64,000 nt of DNA. Source: Paraburkholderia phytofirmans PsJN (GTDB lineage Bacteria; Pseudomonadota; Gammaproteobacteria; Burkholderiales; Burkholderiaceae). A model generated the notes under the pieces. The model saw nothing but the letters and a program-made list of their open reading frames with translations, ran no database searches and had not been told where the DNA came from. This document shows positions 38,359 to 48,039 of this stretch, piece by piece. Numbering within the stretch: the first letter of the stretch is position 1; each line of letters opens with the position of its first letter. The DNA lies in assembly GCF_000020125.1 (NCBI RefSeq), contig NC_010676.1, positions 2,666,001 to 2,730,000 on the forward strand, given 5' to 3'. The position numbers and the translations under genes were made by a program.

Positions 38359-39606
38359 TTACTCGAAAAGGAGACGACCGGGCTCGTGAATCACTCCCGC
38401 AGCATGCAATTCATCCAGATTTCCGGCGGTCAAGCCGATAGACGCGAGAACTTCTGCCGTGTGTTCACCAAGCATAGGTGGTGGACGATGATACTCAATG
38501 GCCGTGCGCGAAAACTTGATTGGATTCGCAATTTGTGGCACGGAGGCCCCCATCGTATGCTTCATTGAAAAAACCATTCCACGACTGATCACTTGAGGAT
38601 CCGCGAGCGCTTCCGCTACTGTATTAATAGGACCAGCAGGTACTCCCGCTTGCTCAAGCATCTCGAGCCATTCATCTCGATTCCCCGTACGGAGACGTTG
38701 CTCTATCAATTCCACAAGAGAATCACGGTTTGCTAATCTGCCGCTGTTTGTCGAAAATCGCGAATCACTCGCGACTGTCGACATCGACAGTACCCGACAT
38801 AGCGACTGGAATTGCCGATCGTTTCCAACCGCTATGATCAAATACCCGTCGATAGCCGGGAACGCCTGGTACGGACAGAGGTTAGGGTGGGCGTTTCCCC
38901 AACGTCTTGCGGGACTTCCGGATACAAGGTAATTCAGCCCATGATTCGCCAGCCAGCCGACTTGCGTGTCGAGCAAACTCATGTCGATGTATTGCCCCTC
39001 ACCACTCGTCTGACGTTCGTGCAGCGCACTCAAAATTCCGACTGTGGCATACATGCCGGTCATCATGTCGGAAATCGGCACGCCGCACTTCTGAGGTCCG
39101 CCTCCCGGCCTCCCGTCGCTCTCACCCGTGATACTCATCAAGCCACCCATAGCCTGAATGACGAAATCGTATCCTGCCCGCTTGCTATACGGTCCTGTTT
39201 GGCCAAAGCCTGTGATAGAACAGTAAATCAGCTTCGGATTCAAACAGCGGAGACTTTCGTAGTCGAGACCATACCTTTGCATGTCGCCGCATTTGAGGTT
39301 TTCGATAACGACATCCGCGGTCTTTGCCAACTCACGCACAATGTCCTGGCCCTCGGCCACACTGAAGTCGACAGCGATGGAACGCTTACCCCTGTTGGCA
39401 GCCAGAAAATATGCAGACTCAGCGCTAGGAGTGCCGTCACCACCAGGCGCGAATGGCGGCCCCCATGCACGCGTATCATCGCCCCCCCCGGGTCGCTCGA
39501 CCTTGACCACATCCGCACCGAGATCCGCGAGCAACTGCGTGGACCAAGGGCCCGCCAGAATGCGGCTCAGATCGAGTACCCGGATTCCCGAAAGAGTACC
39601 TGCCAT
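38359..39606 (-). CDS. CaiB/BaiF family CoA-transferase (class III)
   Basis: This 415-aa enzyme moves CoA between carboxylic acids. The N-terminal block LSGIRVLDLSRILAGPWST, LLADLGADVVKVERPGGGD and FLAANRGKRSIAVDFS are family hallmarks. The catalytic aspartate is expected in GVPISDMMTGMYA. ATG at 39606 follows AGGAGG at good spacing and is preferred over TTG at 39609. It is 28 bp downstream of the FAD-linked oxidase gene, so the two are co-transcribed. It probably activates an organic acid formed by that oxidase. Confidence 0.93.
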   Translation of the reverse strand: MAGTLSGIRVLDLSRILAGPWSTQLLADLGADVVKVERPGGGDDTRAWGPPFAPGGDGTPSAESAYFLAANRGKRSIAVDFSVAEGQDIVRELAKTADVVIENLKCGDMQRYGLDYESLRCLNPKLIYCSITGFGQTGPYSKRAGYDFVIQAMGGLMSITGESDGRPGGGPQKCGVPISDMMTGMYATVGILSALHERQTSGEGQYIDMSLLDTQVGWLANHGLNYLVSGSPARRWGNAHPNLCPYQAFPAIDGYLIIAVGNDRQFQSLCRVLSMSTVASDSRFSTNSGRLANRDSLVELIEQRLRTGNRDEWLEMLEQAGVPAGPINTVAEALADPQVISRGMVFSMKHTMGASVPQIANPIKFSRTAIEYHRPPPMLGEHTAEVLASIGLTAGNLDELHAAGVIHEPGRLLFE

Positions 39607-39634
39607 CAAACCTCCTGAAGTTCTTTAGGCGAAT

Positions 39635-41239
39635 CTATGAAGGATCGAAAAGCACGCCGGGATTAAGGATCGAATGTGGATCAAACGCCGTCTTCGCTGC
39701 CTTCAAGGCTGTACAGAAAAGTTCAGGACGTTCCTTGTCGTACCATGGCCGGTGATCGCGTCCCAGTGCATGGTGATGTGTTACCGTGCCTCCGGCATCG
39801 ACCATCGACTGTTCGGCGATTGCCTTGATCGCCATGTACTGTTCGGGAATTCGACTTTTGTCACCGTAAGCGAACCAGGTGAAATAAGGCGCGGGGCCAT
39901 CGGGATAAATGTGGGTGAATCGGCAGGTGACTGAACCGGGTCTTCCTGTGACCTCCCGGATCGCGCGATTTGTTTCTTTCTTGACGTGTTCGCGCAGTTG
40001 AGCGAAACGGTCCCAGGTGATTGCCGTCTCCATCGTTTCCCTCATTACACCGCGTGCGATCGCGTGCTCACGCAGTGCCGGCCCACGGAGGAATTTGTCT
40101 CTCCAACTTTTGGCGCCAGAGTCGGAGTTTCCATGGTCACCATCCAGCCCTGCCTCATCCCACCTACCACCGTGATCACCGCAGATTTCCAGTGCGCGTT
40201 TCATCCACGGGTCGACTGGGTGATCCGCCGATTCGAACCCCAGCACCAAGATGTCGTAACTACCGTCGCTAGAGCCGGTATAAGCCGCTTCCTCGCGTTC
40301 GACAAGCCTCGCGTTGGCAGGATTAAGCCCCGACTGCGAGATAATTCGGACTGCCTCGACCGCATCGTCATAACTGGTAAACCTGACGCTGGTCATCTTG
40401 CGATAAATCGGGCGGCGATGAAGCTTGACCCAAGCCTCAGTGATGATGCCCAAAGCTCCTTCGGAGCCAAGGAACATTCGGTCAGGGTTAGGCCCTGCAC
40501 CTGACACAGGAAAACGCTTCGACTCGATGTTGCCCGCCGGCGTCACAACTTTAAGGCTTTCAATGTGATCGTCAATCTGTGTGTAAGCGGTAGCAAAGTG
40601 CCCGGCAGCACGCGTTGCAATCCATCCACCGAGTGACGAAAACTCCCATGCCTGAAGAAAGAATCGCAAAGTCAGACCAGTCGGCTTGAGCTGTTGCTCA
40701 AGGTGGGGCCCCAGCACACCCGCCTGAATCCGCGCGGCCTGTGATTTCATATCAACTTCGAGAACCCGGTCGAAATGTTTCATATCGATCGAGACTGTTC
40801 CTCGATACCGATCATGCGTTGGCGGATTGACGCCACCAACGACGCTAGTTCCACCGCCGTACGGAACCGCTGCGAGGGACGCATCTTCACACCACCGATA
40901 TAAGCTGACGATATCGTCTTCGGTTCGCGGATAGGCCACGACATCCGGAGGATTCCTGAATTCACCCCGAATAGCTCTGGCGACATCGACCGTCGATGCA
41001 CCATAGGTGTGGTACAGGCGATCATGCTGCCCAGTCGAGCAAATCGACTTCAGCGACTCAGGCACGGATACACGCGGCTCGCGCAATTTGATGGAATTTT
41101 CCGTTGGAAACGGCACCGGCTCAAAATCGGAAACGCCTAGCAGGCGAGTCCAAGCTTGTTCGAACTCGCGGATTTCTTCGCGAGATACCTCGTCTCCTTC
41201 ATAGCCCCAGCCATAAAAATTGCGTCTGCGCTCCTGCAT
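39635..41239 (-). CDS. FAD-linked oxidase, alkyl-DHAP-synthase/D-lactate-dehydrogenase type
   Basis: This 534-aa VAO/PCMH flavoprotein has the FAD-binding segments VPYGGGTSVVGGV, SSLGGWIATRAAGHFATAY and MFLGSEGALGIITEAWVKL. The C-terminal substrate domain has the three-histidine run THHHALGRDHRPWY, as in alkyl-dihydroxyacetonephosphate synthase and its bacterial relatives. ATG at 41239 has GGAGG just before it; the ATG at 41251 has none. It probably oxidises a 2-hydroxy acid. It is the first gene leftwards from the divergent promoter region that holds two GntR-like operators. Confidence 0.9.
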   Translation of the reverse strand: MQERRRNFYGWGYEGDEVSREEIREFEQAWTRLLGVSDFEPVPFPTENSIKLREPRVSVPESLKSICSTGQHDRLYHTYGASTVDVARAIRGEFRNPPDVVAYPRTEDDIVSLYRWCEDASLAAVPYGGGTSVVGGVNPPTHDRYRGTVSIDMKHFDRVLEVDMKSQAARIQAGVLGPHLEQQLKPTGLTLRFFLQAWEFSSLGGWIATRAAGHFATAYTQIDDHIESLKVVTPAGNIESKRFPVSGAGPNPDRMFLGSEGALGIITEAWVKLHRRPIYRKMTSVRFTSYDDAVEAVRIISQSGLNPANARLVEREEAAYTGSSDGSYDILVLGFESADHPVDPWMKRALEICGDHGGRWDEAGLDGDHGNSDSGAKSWRDKFLRGPALREHAIARGVMRETMETAITWDRFAQLREHVKKETNRAIREVTGRPGSVTCRFTHIYPDGPAPYFTWFAYGDKSRIPEQYMAIKAIAEQSMVDAGGTVTHHHALGRDHRPWYDKERPELFCTALKAAKTAFDPHSILNPGVLFDPS

Positions 41240-42015
41240 GCCTGCCTCCATAGAGTATCAAGTAGTTTTGCCAACGATTGCACGTTTAAATTCCAAGTAA
41301 CATAATTTCGTTATTTTTCATGACGTTATGATTCTGCAATCGTTGTCATTATCGTATGCCACTTCGAAGTTAAGTGTCAATGAAGTGATTTGCAGGGTTT
41401 ACGCGAAAGAGACGAGGCACCACCAAACGTTGCGCGTCGCTACGGGCGACGATCGTTACGCGCAATTGCGGTAGCTCCCGTATCAACTTGACGGACTTGA
41501 CGCGTCCATCGTGTGAGCCACGTGAATGCCAGGCAACCGCTTTCTTGCACATGCCAACACAGGTTGCCCCACGGTACAAACCACGTAAGGGCCATGAGCA
41601 GGTCAACAGTCCGGAGGGTGATTCTATGCAAACCAACTCGGATGACCCATGCCGCGGCTGACCAGTTGATCATGTCGAGATTTCTTATAGTGAATCAAGA
41701 TCGCAAGAAGCGGCGCTGTCTGGCGCACCGCCACAACATTTCTTAGTCATCCTATATATGCAGACAAATTGAGGGTTGGCTGAGCACTATCTACCGCCAT
41801 CCTCGCGACGATTTTTTTGGTTGTACCAAAGATAACTGATACGAAACAAATTTTGATAAATTTCTGAAAACTCAGGATTTTCCCCTATAATTCTTGGCCA
41901 TTTCACTAGACAAGTACACAACATTCGACCAATTTGGTTGTACCAGATCAGCAAAATTCGGATATATTTGAACGTCGTGACTGAAAATTTGACCTCGAAG
42001 TAAGGACGCCAACGC
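41240..42015. other. Divergent intergenic region, 776 bp
   Basis: The region separates the oxidase and alcohol dehydrogenase operons. The left two thirds (about 41370-41760) carry no recognisable gene. The right third is AT-rich and holds the two operators described separately. Confidence 0.5.
41816..41947. promoter_or_regulatory. Two GntR/FadR-like operators TTTGGT-TGT-ACCAAA
   Basis: Site 1 is TTTGGTTGTACCAAA (41816-41830), a perfect 6-bp inverted repeat around TGT. Site 2 is TTTGGTTGTACCAGA (41933-41947), identical in 13 of 15 bases, about 70 bp before the alcohol dehydrogenase ATG. TGGT-N3-ACCA is the known core of FadR/PdhR-type GntR operators. A similar core occurs at 63938-63950. No GntR gene lies in the window. 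Confidence 0.6.
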
Positions 42016-43197
42016 ATGGACGAAGCCGCATTGCTCTACAGCCCGAGACTATTGGATATTGGCGGCGGGGCCGTGAGACGTACCGCCGCGCTCTGCCGTC
42101 GATTCGGGATATCACACCCCCTGATTGTCACCGACCCCTACATGATCAAGTCGAAGTTGATCTGCGTGCTCACCGATACACTAAGCGCAGCCAGCATTGA
42201 GTTTGCGATTTTTTCCGACACCGTGGCGGATCCAACTGACGAAGTGGTGGACGTCGGCGTAGAACTGCTGAACAGCGGGAATTTCGACGCCGTAATCGCT
42301 TTTGGTGGTGGTTCTCCGATAGATACAGCCAAAGCGATCAATATCCTTGCTCACGCCAGAAGAACTGAGCCCAGCGCGTGCATGCGCGACTATAAGATGC
42401 CCGAGCTCGCAGACCACGCGGCATTACCGCTTATTGCCATCCCGACCACAGCTGGAACTGGTAGTGAAGTCACGCGCTTCACCGTCATAACCGATATTGG
42501 TCTCGACGAGAAGATGCTCATCTCGGGTCTCGGTGCACTACCAATTGCAGCGATCGTCGACTATCAATTGACTCTGGACATGCCACCGCGCCTGACAGCA
42601 GACACTGGCATCGACAGCTTCACGCATGCGCTCGAAGCATTTGTATCACGTCATGCGAACGCTAACTCAGATCTGTTTGCCCGATCCGCACTTTCATTGA
42701 TCGGCACCCATCTGAAAACCGCATATACCGAACCACACAATCACGCCGCGCGTGAAGCAATGATGCTAGGTGCCACTCATGCCGGCATAGCCTGCTCTAT
42801 TGCTCCAGTTGCGCTGGTGCACGGAATGGCTCGTCCGATCGGCGCTCACTTTCACGTACCTCACGGCCTATCGAATGCGATGATGCTACCCGCAGTCACG
42901 GCGTATTCCCTACGCTCGGCGCTGCCGCGTTATGCCGAAGTCGCTAGGCTTGCAGGCTTCGCGACGGCATCAGACAACGACGAGGAGGCTGGTTTGAAAT
43001 TGGTGGAGGGTCTTCGGGAAATGAATCGTGACCTCACAGTGCCATCCCCGCGTGCCTACGGAATAAACCCGGATGGCTGGCATGCAAAGAAAACACTGAT
43101 GGCTGAACAAGCGTTGGCATCAGGCAGTCCTGCAAACAATCCCAAGGTACCGACGAAAGCGGATATTGAGACCCTATACGAACAGGTCTTTGAGTAA
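42016..43197 (+). CDS. Iron-containing alcohol dehydrogenase
   Basis: This 393-aa group III (iron-activated) dehydrogenase has the NAD(P) site GGGSPIDTAKAINIL and PTTAGTGSEVTRFTVI. Metal ligands lie in TADTGIDSFTHALEAF, VHGMARPIGAHFHVPHG and further histidines of that block. It interconverts an alcohol or hydroxyacid and an aldehyde or keto acid. The ATG at 42016 opens the plus-strand arm opposite the FAD-linked oxidase, with operator site 2 just upstream. A NIPSNAP-family gene follows after 34 bp. Confidence 0.92.
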   Translation: MDEAALLYSPRLLDIGGGAVRRTAALCRRFGISHPLIVTDPYMIKSKLICVLTDTLSAASIEFAIFSDTVADPTDEVVDVGVELLNSGNFDAVIAFGGGSPIDTAKAINILAHARRTEPSACMRDYKMPELADHAALPLIAIPTTAGTGSEVTRFTVITDIGLDEKMLISGLGALPIAAIVDYQLTLDMPPRLTADTGIDSFTHALEAFVSRHANANSDLFARSALSLIGTHLKTAYTEPHNHAAREAMMLGATHAGIACSIAPVALVHGMARPIGAHFHVPHGLSNAMMLPAVTAYSLRSALPRYAEVARLAGFATASDNDEEAGLKLVEGLREMNRDLTVPSPRAYGINPDGWHAKKTLMAEQALASGSPANNPKVPTKADIETLYEQVFE

Positions 43198-43231
43198 TCA
43201 GAAAAAGACACAAGAAGGTACAGGATCAAAT

Positions 43232-43573
43232 ATGTTTGTAGAAGAGCGAATCTATACTTTGCGGCCAGGACGCACCGGTGATTTTCTTAAGCTATACGAG
43301 GAGGAAGCGTTAGCAATTCAATTGAAACACCTACGAACGATGATCGGTTACTACTCATCCGAATTTGGACCACTCAATCAAATAATTCATCTATGGGCGT
43401 TCGACGATATCAACCGACGCGTCGAACGTCGGGATCGAATGATGGCCGACCCCGACTGGCGACACTTCGTAAATAAATTACTGCCACTGATCGAGCATCA
43501 GGAGTCACGAATCCTCCGCCCAGCTCCGTTTTTTAGATCAAAACTGGCAGCCATCGTCCAGCAGATCGATTAG
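43232..43573 (+). CDS. NIPSNAP family protein
   Basis: This 113-aa single-domain NIPSNAP protein has the ferredoxin-like block MFVEERIYTLRPGRTGDFL, MIGYYSSEFGPLNQIIHLW and RDRMMADPDWRHFV. ATG at 43232 is chosen because the family starts with this strand and GGATC precedes it; the frame opens earlier inside the dehydrogenase gene. Such small proteins often accompany catabolic enzymes. Their function is not settled. Confidence 0.88.
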   Translation: MFVEERIYTLRPGRTGDFLKLYEEEALAIQLKHLRTMIGYYSSEFGPLNQIIHLWAFDDINRRVERRDRMMADPDWRHFVNKLLPLIEHQESRILRPAPFFRSKLAAIVQQID

Positions 43574-44074
43574 CGAGTGGCATTCACTCAGTAGTCAGGC
43601 ATTTCAAGAAGTAACGCAGGCCAGGCAAGTGCGCCCCGCGTCAGAGCACGAGTTACCACACCCAATCCAATCGTGAGGATCCGAGCTCTCACAGAGTTTT
43701 CAAAAAAAGGCTCCAACGTACCTATCGGGACGTTTATTTGAAGACATCAGTTGAACAACTGATTGACGAGGCCTCAATGGAATCGAACGCTCGCTTCTGT
43801 CTAATTACAACTCAGCCGTACAGGTTGCCGGACAATCGCATGCATCGCTGGATGCGTGCACTTCTCCCTCACTTCATGCACCCATCATTGGATACGAACA
43901 GAGTTGCCTATGAGAGCTGTTGAACACTCAAGCAGACTTGCGAGATAGGTTATTGGGAAAAACGCCGACTTGATCAGCGCGATGGGATTCACAGAATTGA
44001 GAACATCCCCCAGAGCAGACCGACCGTTGGGGACAAGACACCGCAGCTTCTCGGCACTGAACTCAAGAATTTTC
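43574..44074. other. 501-bp gap before the IS66 element, nothing recognised
   Basis: Short frames occur on both strands. A minus-strand one continues from IS66 into this DNA, and a plus-strand one runs about 43738-43923, but neither has family features. The missing 5' part of the alpha/beta hydrolase found beyond IS66 is not here in recognisable form. Confidence 0.4.
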
Positions 44075-45511
44075 GTAAGCGTGGCAGCAGCGACGTCTTG
44101 ACTGGGATCATGAGTGTCAAGCTGGACTGCGGAGCTGCTCGGCGACGACCCACGGTGTGAGTTCGCTAACGCGATTGATCGCATGGTCGGCGATGCGTGC
44201 GAGCACGTAGCGCAGATACGCCTCAGGATCGATGCCATGAGTTTTGCGGTGCCAACCAGGCTGTAGATGGCGGCGGCACGTTCGCCGCCAGAGTCTGCTC
44301 CAGCGAATAGATAGTTGCGGCGCCCGATGGCCACCCCGGGTAACGCGCGCTCGACTGGCAGGTTATCAATTTCGAGGTGGCCATCATCGCAGTAGCGTGT
44401 GAACGCTTCCTATCGGTTCAACGCATAGAGGATCGCCCGACTCGTGTCTGATTTGCGCGAGAGCGTTTCAAGAGTCGTCGTGAGCCACGCATGGAATTGA
44501 TCGAGTAGCGGCCGCGCGTGCTCCTGTCGATGCGTACGGCGCTCGTCGGGCGGTTTGCCCCTGATCGTTTCCTCGATCCTGTATAGCGCGCCAATACGCT
44601 CGAGCGCTTCGGTGTTCAACGCATTGGGGCGCGCTGCGTGTAATTCATAGAACTTTCGTCTGGCGTGCGCCCAGCAAGCTGCCTCCGTGACGCGCCCGGT
44701 TTCGTAGATGGCCTGGTAGCCACCGTATGCATCGGCTTGCAGTGTGCCGTTGAACGACCTGAGGTGCTGCTGCGGATGGATACCCTTGCGATCCGGTGTG
44801 TAGGCGAACCACACCGCCGGCGGCGTGATGTCGGCCGATGCACGATCATCGCGCACGTACACCCACAAGCGACCCGTCTTCGTCTTGCCGTTGCCCGGAG
44901 CAAGCACTGGAACCGGTGTGTCGTCGGCATGCAGCTTCGTCGCCGACATCACGTGAGCACGCAGTGTTTCAACGAGTGGCTGCAGCAGCGTCGCCGCGTG
45001 ACCGACCCATTTCGCAAGCAGCGAGCGATCAAGCTCGACGCCTTCTCGCGCGTACATGACCGACTGCCGGTAAAGCGGTATGTGGTCTGCGAACTTCGAG
45101 ACCAGCACGTGCGCCAGCAGCCCTGGGCCGGCGAGACCACGCTCGATGGGGCGGCTCGGTGCAGGCGCCTGAGAGATGTGGTCGCAATACACGCAGGCAA
45201 ACTTCGGGCGCACATGACGGATGACCCGGAAGCTTGCCGGTACGTACTCAAGTTGTTCGGCGACGTCTTCGCCTAGCGACTTCATCAGGCCACCACACTG
45301 CGTGCACTTCCCGGCGGATTCGGGCAAGTGCGTCTGGGTCTCGCGCGGCAGATGTTCGGGCAGTGGCTTGCGCGGTGTCTGTTCCACAGCCGTGCGCGGC
45401 GTCTTCGGGATTTCGACCGGTGCCGCGCCTTCATCAGTCTCAAGCTCTTCGAGACGCAGCTCCAGTTGCTCGATCTGACGGTCCAGCTTCTCCGACTTGC
45501 GACCTGTGAAC

Positions 45512-45630
45512 TTTCGCCGCTAAGGAGCCAAACCGCTTTCGGCATAAAGGCGCCAGGGACTTTTCGGCGTTTAGGCGCCACAAGTCTTCCGGCGTATAGG
45601 CGCCAGTAGATTTTCGCCGTAAAGGCGCCA
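45512..45630. repeat. Five 19-bp subterminal repeats at exact 25-bp spacing in IS21
   Basis: Copies start at 45512, 45537, 45562, 45587 and 45612. The first is TTTCGCCGCTAAGGAGCCA, the third TTTCGGCGTTTAGGCGCCA, the last TTTCGCCGTAAAGGCGCCA. At the other end of the element two copies lie in inverse orientation between about 48074 and 48117. IS21-family ends are known to carry multiple transposase-binding repeats; 25 bp is about two and a half helical turns. Confidence 0.9.
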
Positions 45631-45703
45631 CTGGCGTCTGAGTCGGGCGCTCGAACTTCGCCAACCGCTACTCTGCCGGCACGCATTTGCTCCGGAGGGT
45701 GGC

Positions 45704-47248
45704 TTGAAGAGGAAGTTCGAGATGTACCAATATCGACAGGTTCTGGTGCGAATGCGCCAGGGTGACTCCGACCGGGATATCGACCGGTCGAAGATCATGG
45801 GCCGTAAGAAGCTGGCAGCCGTGCGTGAGATCGCAACCGAACGCGGGTGGCTTTCTCCGGGCAACGCTCTGCCGGATGACACGCAGCTCGCTACAGCGTT
45901 TAGTCGCAAGGAATTCCTGCCAGCGAGCTGTATCTCGTCAGCCGAACCATGGCGCGAGCAGATTGCACAGTGGCACGACGCGGGCGTGCCCGGCACGACG
46001 ATTCACGGCGCGCTGGTGCGCAACCACGGCTACGAAGGAAGCTACTCATCCGTATACAGGCTGCTTCAGCAGTTGAAGGCGGAGCTCACGCCGGACGTAC
46101 CAATGCGGCTGGAGTTCAAACCTGCCGACGCCGCACAGGTTGATTTCGGCGCAGGTCCGACCATCACCGACGCGCATACCGGCGAGATCCACAAGACGTG
46201 GTTCTTCGTGATGACGCTGTGCTGGTCACGGCATCAGTACGTTGAATTTGTCCGCGACCAGAGTGTCGACACATGGTTACTGTGTCATCGCCATGCCTTC
46301 GAGTGGTTCAACGGCGTGGTCGCACGCGTCATCATCGACAATCCCAAGTGTGCCATCGTCAAGGCCTGTATCTACGAACCCGAAGTCCAGCGGGCCTACG
46401 CGCAATGCGCCGAAGGGTATTCGTTCAAGGTCGATCCTTGTCCGCCGAGGGACCCGGCTAAAAAAGGAATTGTCGAATCGGGCGTCAAATACGTGAAGTC
46501 GAGCTTCCTTCCTCTTCGCGAATTCCGTGATCTTGACGACGCCAACCGGCAAGCGCAAGCCTGGGTGATGCAGGAGGCCAGTACCCGCACGCATGGCACG
46601 ACGCGCGAGGTGCCGCTCAAGCGTTTCGAAGATGTCGAACAGGCGCTGTTGCTGCCGCTTCCCGATGTGCAGCCCGAGCTGGCAACCTGGGCGCGCGTGA
46701 AGGTCCATCGCGACGCCCATGTGCAATTCCAGCGCGCCTACTATTCCGTGCCGTTCCGGCTTGCCGGTAAGGATCTGTGGCTCAAGGCAACCGCCACCAT
46801 GGTGCAGCTCTACTACGAGCACGAACTGTCGGCATCGCATGTCCGGCAGACTGCGCCGGGAACGCGTAGCACGGTGGCCGATCACATGCCGCCAGCCGCA
46901 CAGGCCTGGCAACTGCACGACACCCAATGGTGCCTCAGAGAAGCGCAGCGTATTGGGCCTTCCTGCCACGCGCTTGTTCACGCACTCTTCGGCGATCAGG
47001 TTCTCATCAAGCTGCGCGCCGTACAGGGCGTGCTGCGCTTCGCCCAGCAGTTCGGCGCGTCTCGCCTGGAGGCGGCCTGCCGTCGCGCGAATCATTTCGG
47101 CACGCCAAGCTACAAAGCCGTCAAGCTGATCCTGCAGAAAGGCCTCGACCAGAGCTGGCTGTCGACCGAACCCGCTGAATCGAGCGCGACCACCTACACC
47201 CACGGCGGGCGCTTCTGCCGCGATACCCAGACCCTCCTGATCCATTGA
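45704..47248 (+). CDS. istA: IS21-family transposase IstA
   Basis: This 514-aa transposase has an N-terminal HTH (YRQVLVRMRQGDSDRDIDRS, KIMGRKKLAAVREIA) and an rve core with AAQVDFGAGPTITD, then VIIDNPKCAIV and KKGIVESGVKYVKSSFLP for the DDE triad. The C-terminal domain has VPFRLAGKDLWLKATATMV. Start TTG at 45704 has GGAGGGT before it; ATG at 45722 is the alternative. It is followed at once by istB. Confidence 0.94.
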   Translation: MKRKFEMYQYRQVLVRMRQGDSDRDIDRSKIMGRKKLAAVREIATERGWLSPGNALPDDTQLATAFSRKEFLPASCISSAEPWREQIAQWHDAGVPGTTIHGALVRNHGYEGSYSSVYRLLQQLKAELTPDVPMRLEFKPADAAQVDFGAGPTITDAHTGEIHKTWFFVMTLCWSRHQYVEFVRDQSVDTWLLCHRHAFEWFNGVVARVIIDNPKCAIVKACIYEPEVQRAYAQCAEGYSFKVDPCPPRDPAKKGIVESGVKYVKSSFLPLREFRDLDDANRQAQAWVMQEASTRTHGTTREVPLKRFEDVEQALLLPLPDVQPELATWARVKVHRDAHVQFQRAYYSVPFRLAGKDLWLKATATMVQLYYEHELSASHVRQTAPGTRSTVADHMPPAAQAWQLHDTQWCLREAQRIGPSCHALVHALFGDQVLIKLRAVQGVLRFAQQFGASRLEAACRRANHFGTPSYKAVKLILQKGLDQSWLSTEPAESSATTYTHGGRFCRDTQTLLIH

Positions 47249-47250
47249 AC

Positions 47251-48039
47251 ATGAATCCAATTCCCGAACTCACGTCTTCCCTCAAGCAATTGCGACTGTC
47301 CGGCATCCTGGACACGCTCGAAGCGCGCAACCGTGAAGCCATCGACCGTAAGCTCGCCTATACCGACTTCCTGACGTTGCTCATCCAGGACGAGATCGCA
47401 CGGCGCGATCATCGAAAGCTCGACGCCCGCATGCGCCGCGCGAACTTCCGTGGCCAGAAGACACTGGAAGGTTTCGACTTCGACCGCCTGCCCAATCTCA
47501 ATCGTGCTGTCGTCCATGATCTGGCGACCTGCCGCTTTATCGATGAGAAGGTCAGCGTGCTGATCGCCGGTCCATGCGGAACGGGCAAGTCGCATCTGGC
47601 GCAGGCACTGGGCCATGCCGCCGCCCGGCAAGGTCACGATGTCCTGTTCATGACCCAGACCCGGCTTCTCGGCGCGCTACGCAACGCGCAGGCCGTGGGC
47701 TCCTACGAACGGCGCTTCCAGGCGCTTGCCAAGGTGCCGCTGCTCATCATTGACGACTTTGGACTGAAACCCATGCGCACGCCCGAAGATGAAGACTTCC
47801 ACGATCTGATCGCCGAACGGTACGAACGTACATCGACCGTCCTGACCAGCAATCTTGATTTTACGGAATGGGGGGACGCGTTCGCGACCAACAAGATGCT
47901 CGGCGCCGCAACGCTTGATCGCCTGCGACATGCCGCGTACCGCGTCGTGCTCGATGGCGAGAGCTACCGCGTTCCTCGTCCGATGCCCGAGAGCAACAAA
48001 TCAGCACTTGCGAAAGGAGGTAAAAACAAGGATTCTTGA
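47251..48039 (+). CDS. istB: IS21-family ATP-binding helper IstB
   Basis: This 262-aa AAA+ ATPase of the DnaC/IstB family has Walker A GPCGTGKSHLAQAL, Walker B LLIIDDFGLKPM and a sensor region STVLTSNLDFTEWGDAF. It helps IstA select target DNA. ATG at 47251 lies 2 bp after the IstA stop; TTG at 47245 would overlap it. The gene is intact and standard in length. Confidence 0.94.
   Translation: MNPIPELTSSLKQLRLSGILDTLEARNREAIDRKLAYTDFLTLLIQDEIARRDHRKLDARMRRANFRGQKTLEGFDFDRLPNLNRAVVHDLATCRFIDEKVSVLIAGPCGTGKSHLAQALGHAAARQGHDVLFMTQTRLLGALRNAQAVGSYERRFQALAKVPLLIIDDFGLKPMRTPEDEDFHDLIAERYERTSTVLTSNLDFTEWGDAFATNKMLGAATLDRLRHAAYRVVLDGESYRVPRPMPESNKSALAKGGKNKDS

Noticed and set aside
41370..41760. Possible gene in the left part of the divergent region
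   Set aside because: Overlapping short frames on the minus strand have no family features, no ribosome site and no coherent codon use.
45512..45630. Regular direct repeats resembling a small CRISPR array
   Set aside because: Spacers are only 6 bp, the repeats lie inside an IS21 end next to its terminal repeat, and no cas genes are present.
46277..47260. Minus-strand open frame of 327 codons
   Set aside because: It is antisense to istA; low-complexity charged composition and no motif.
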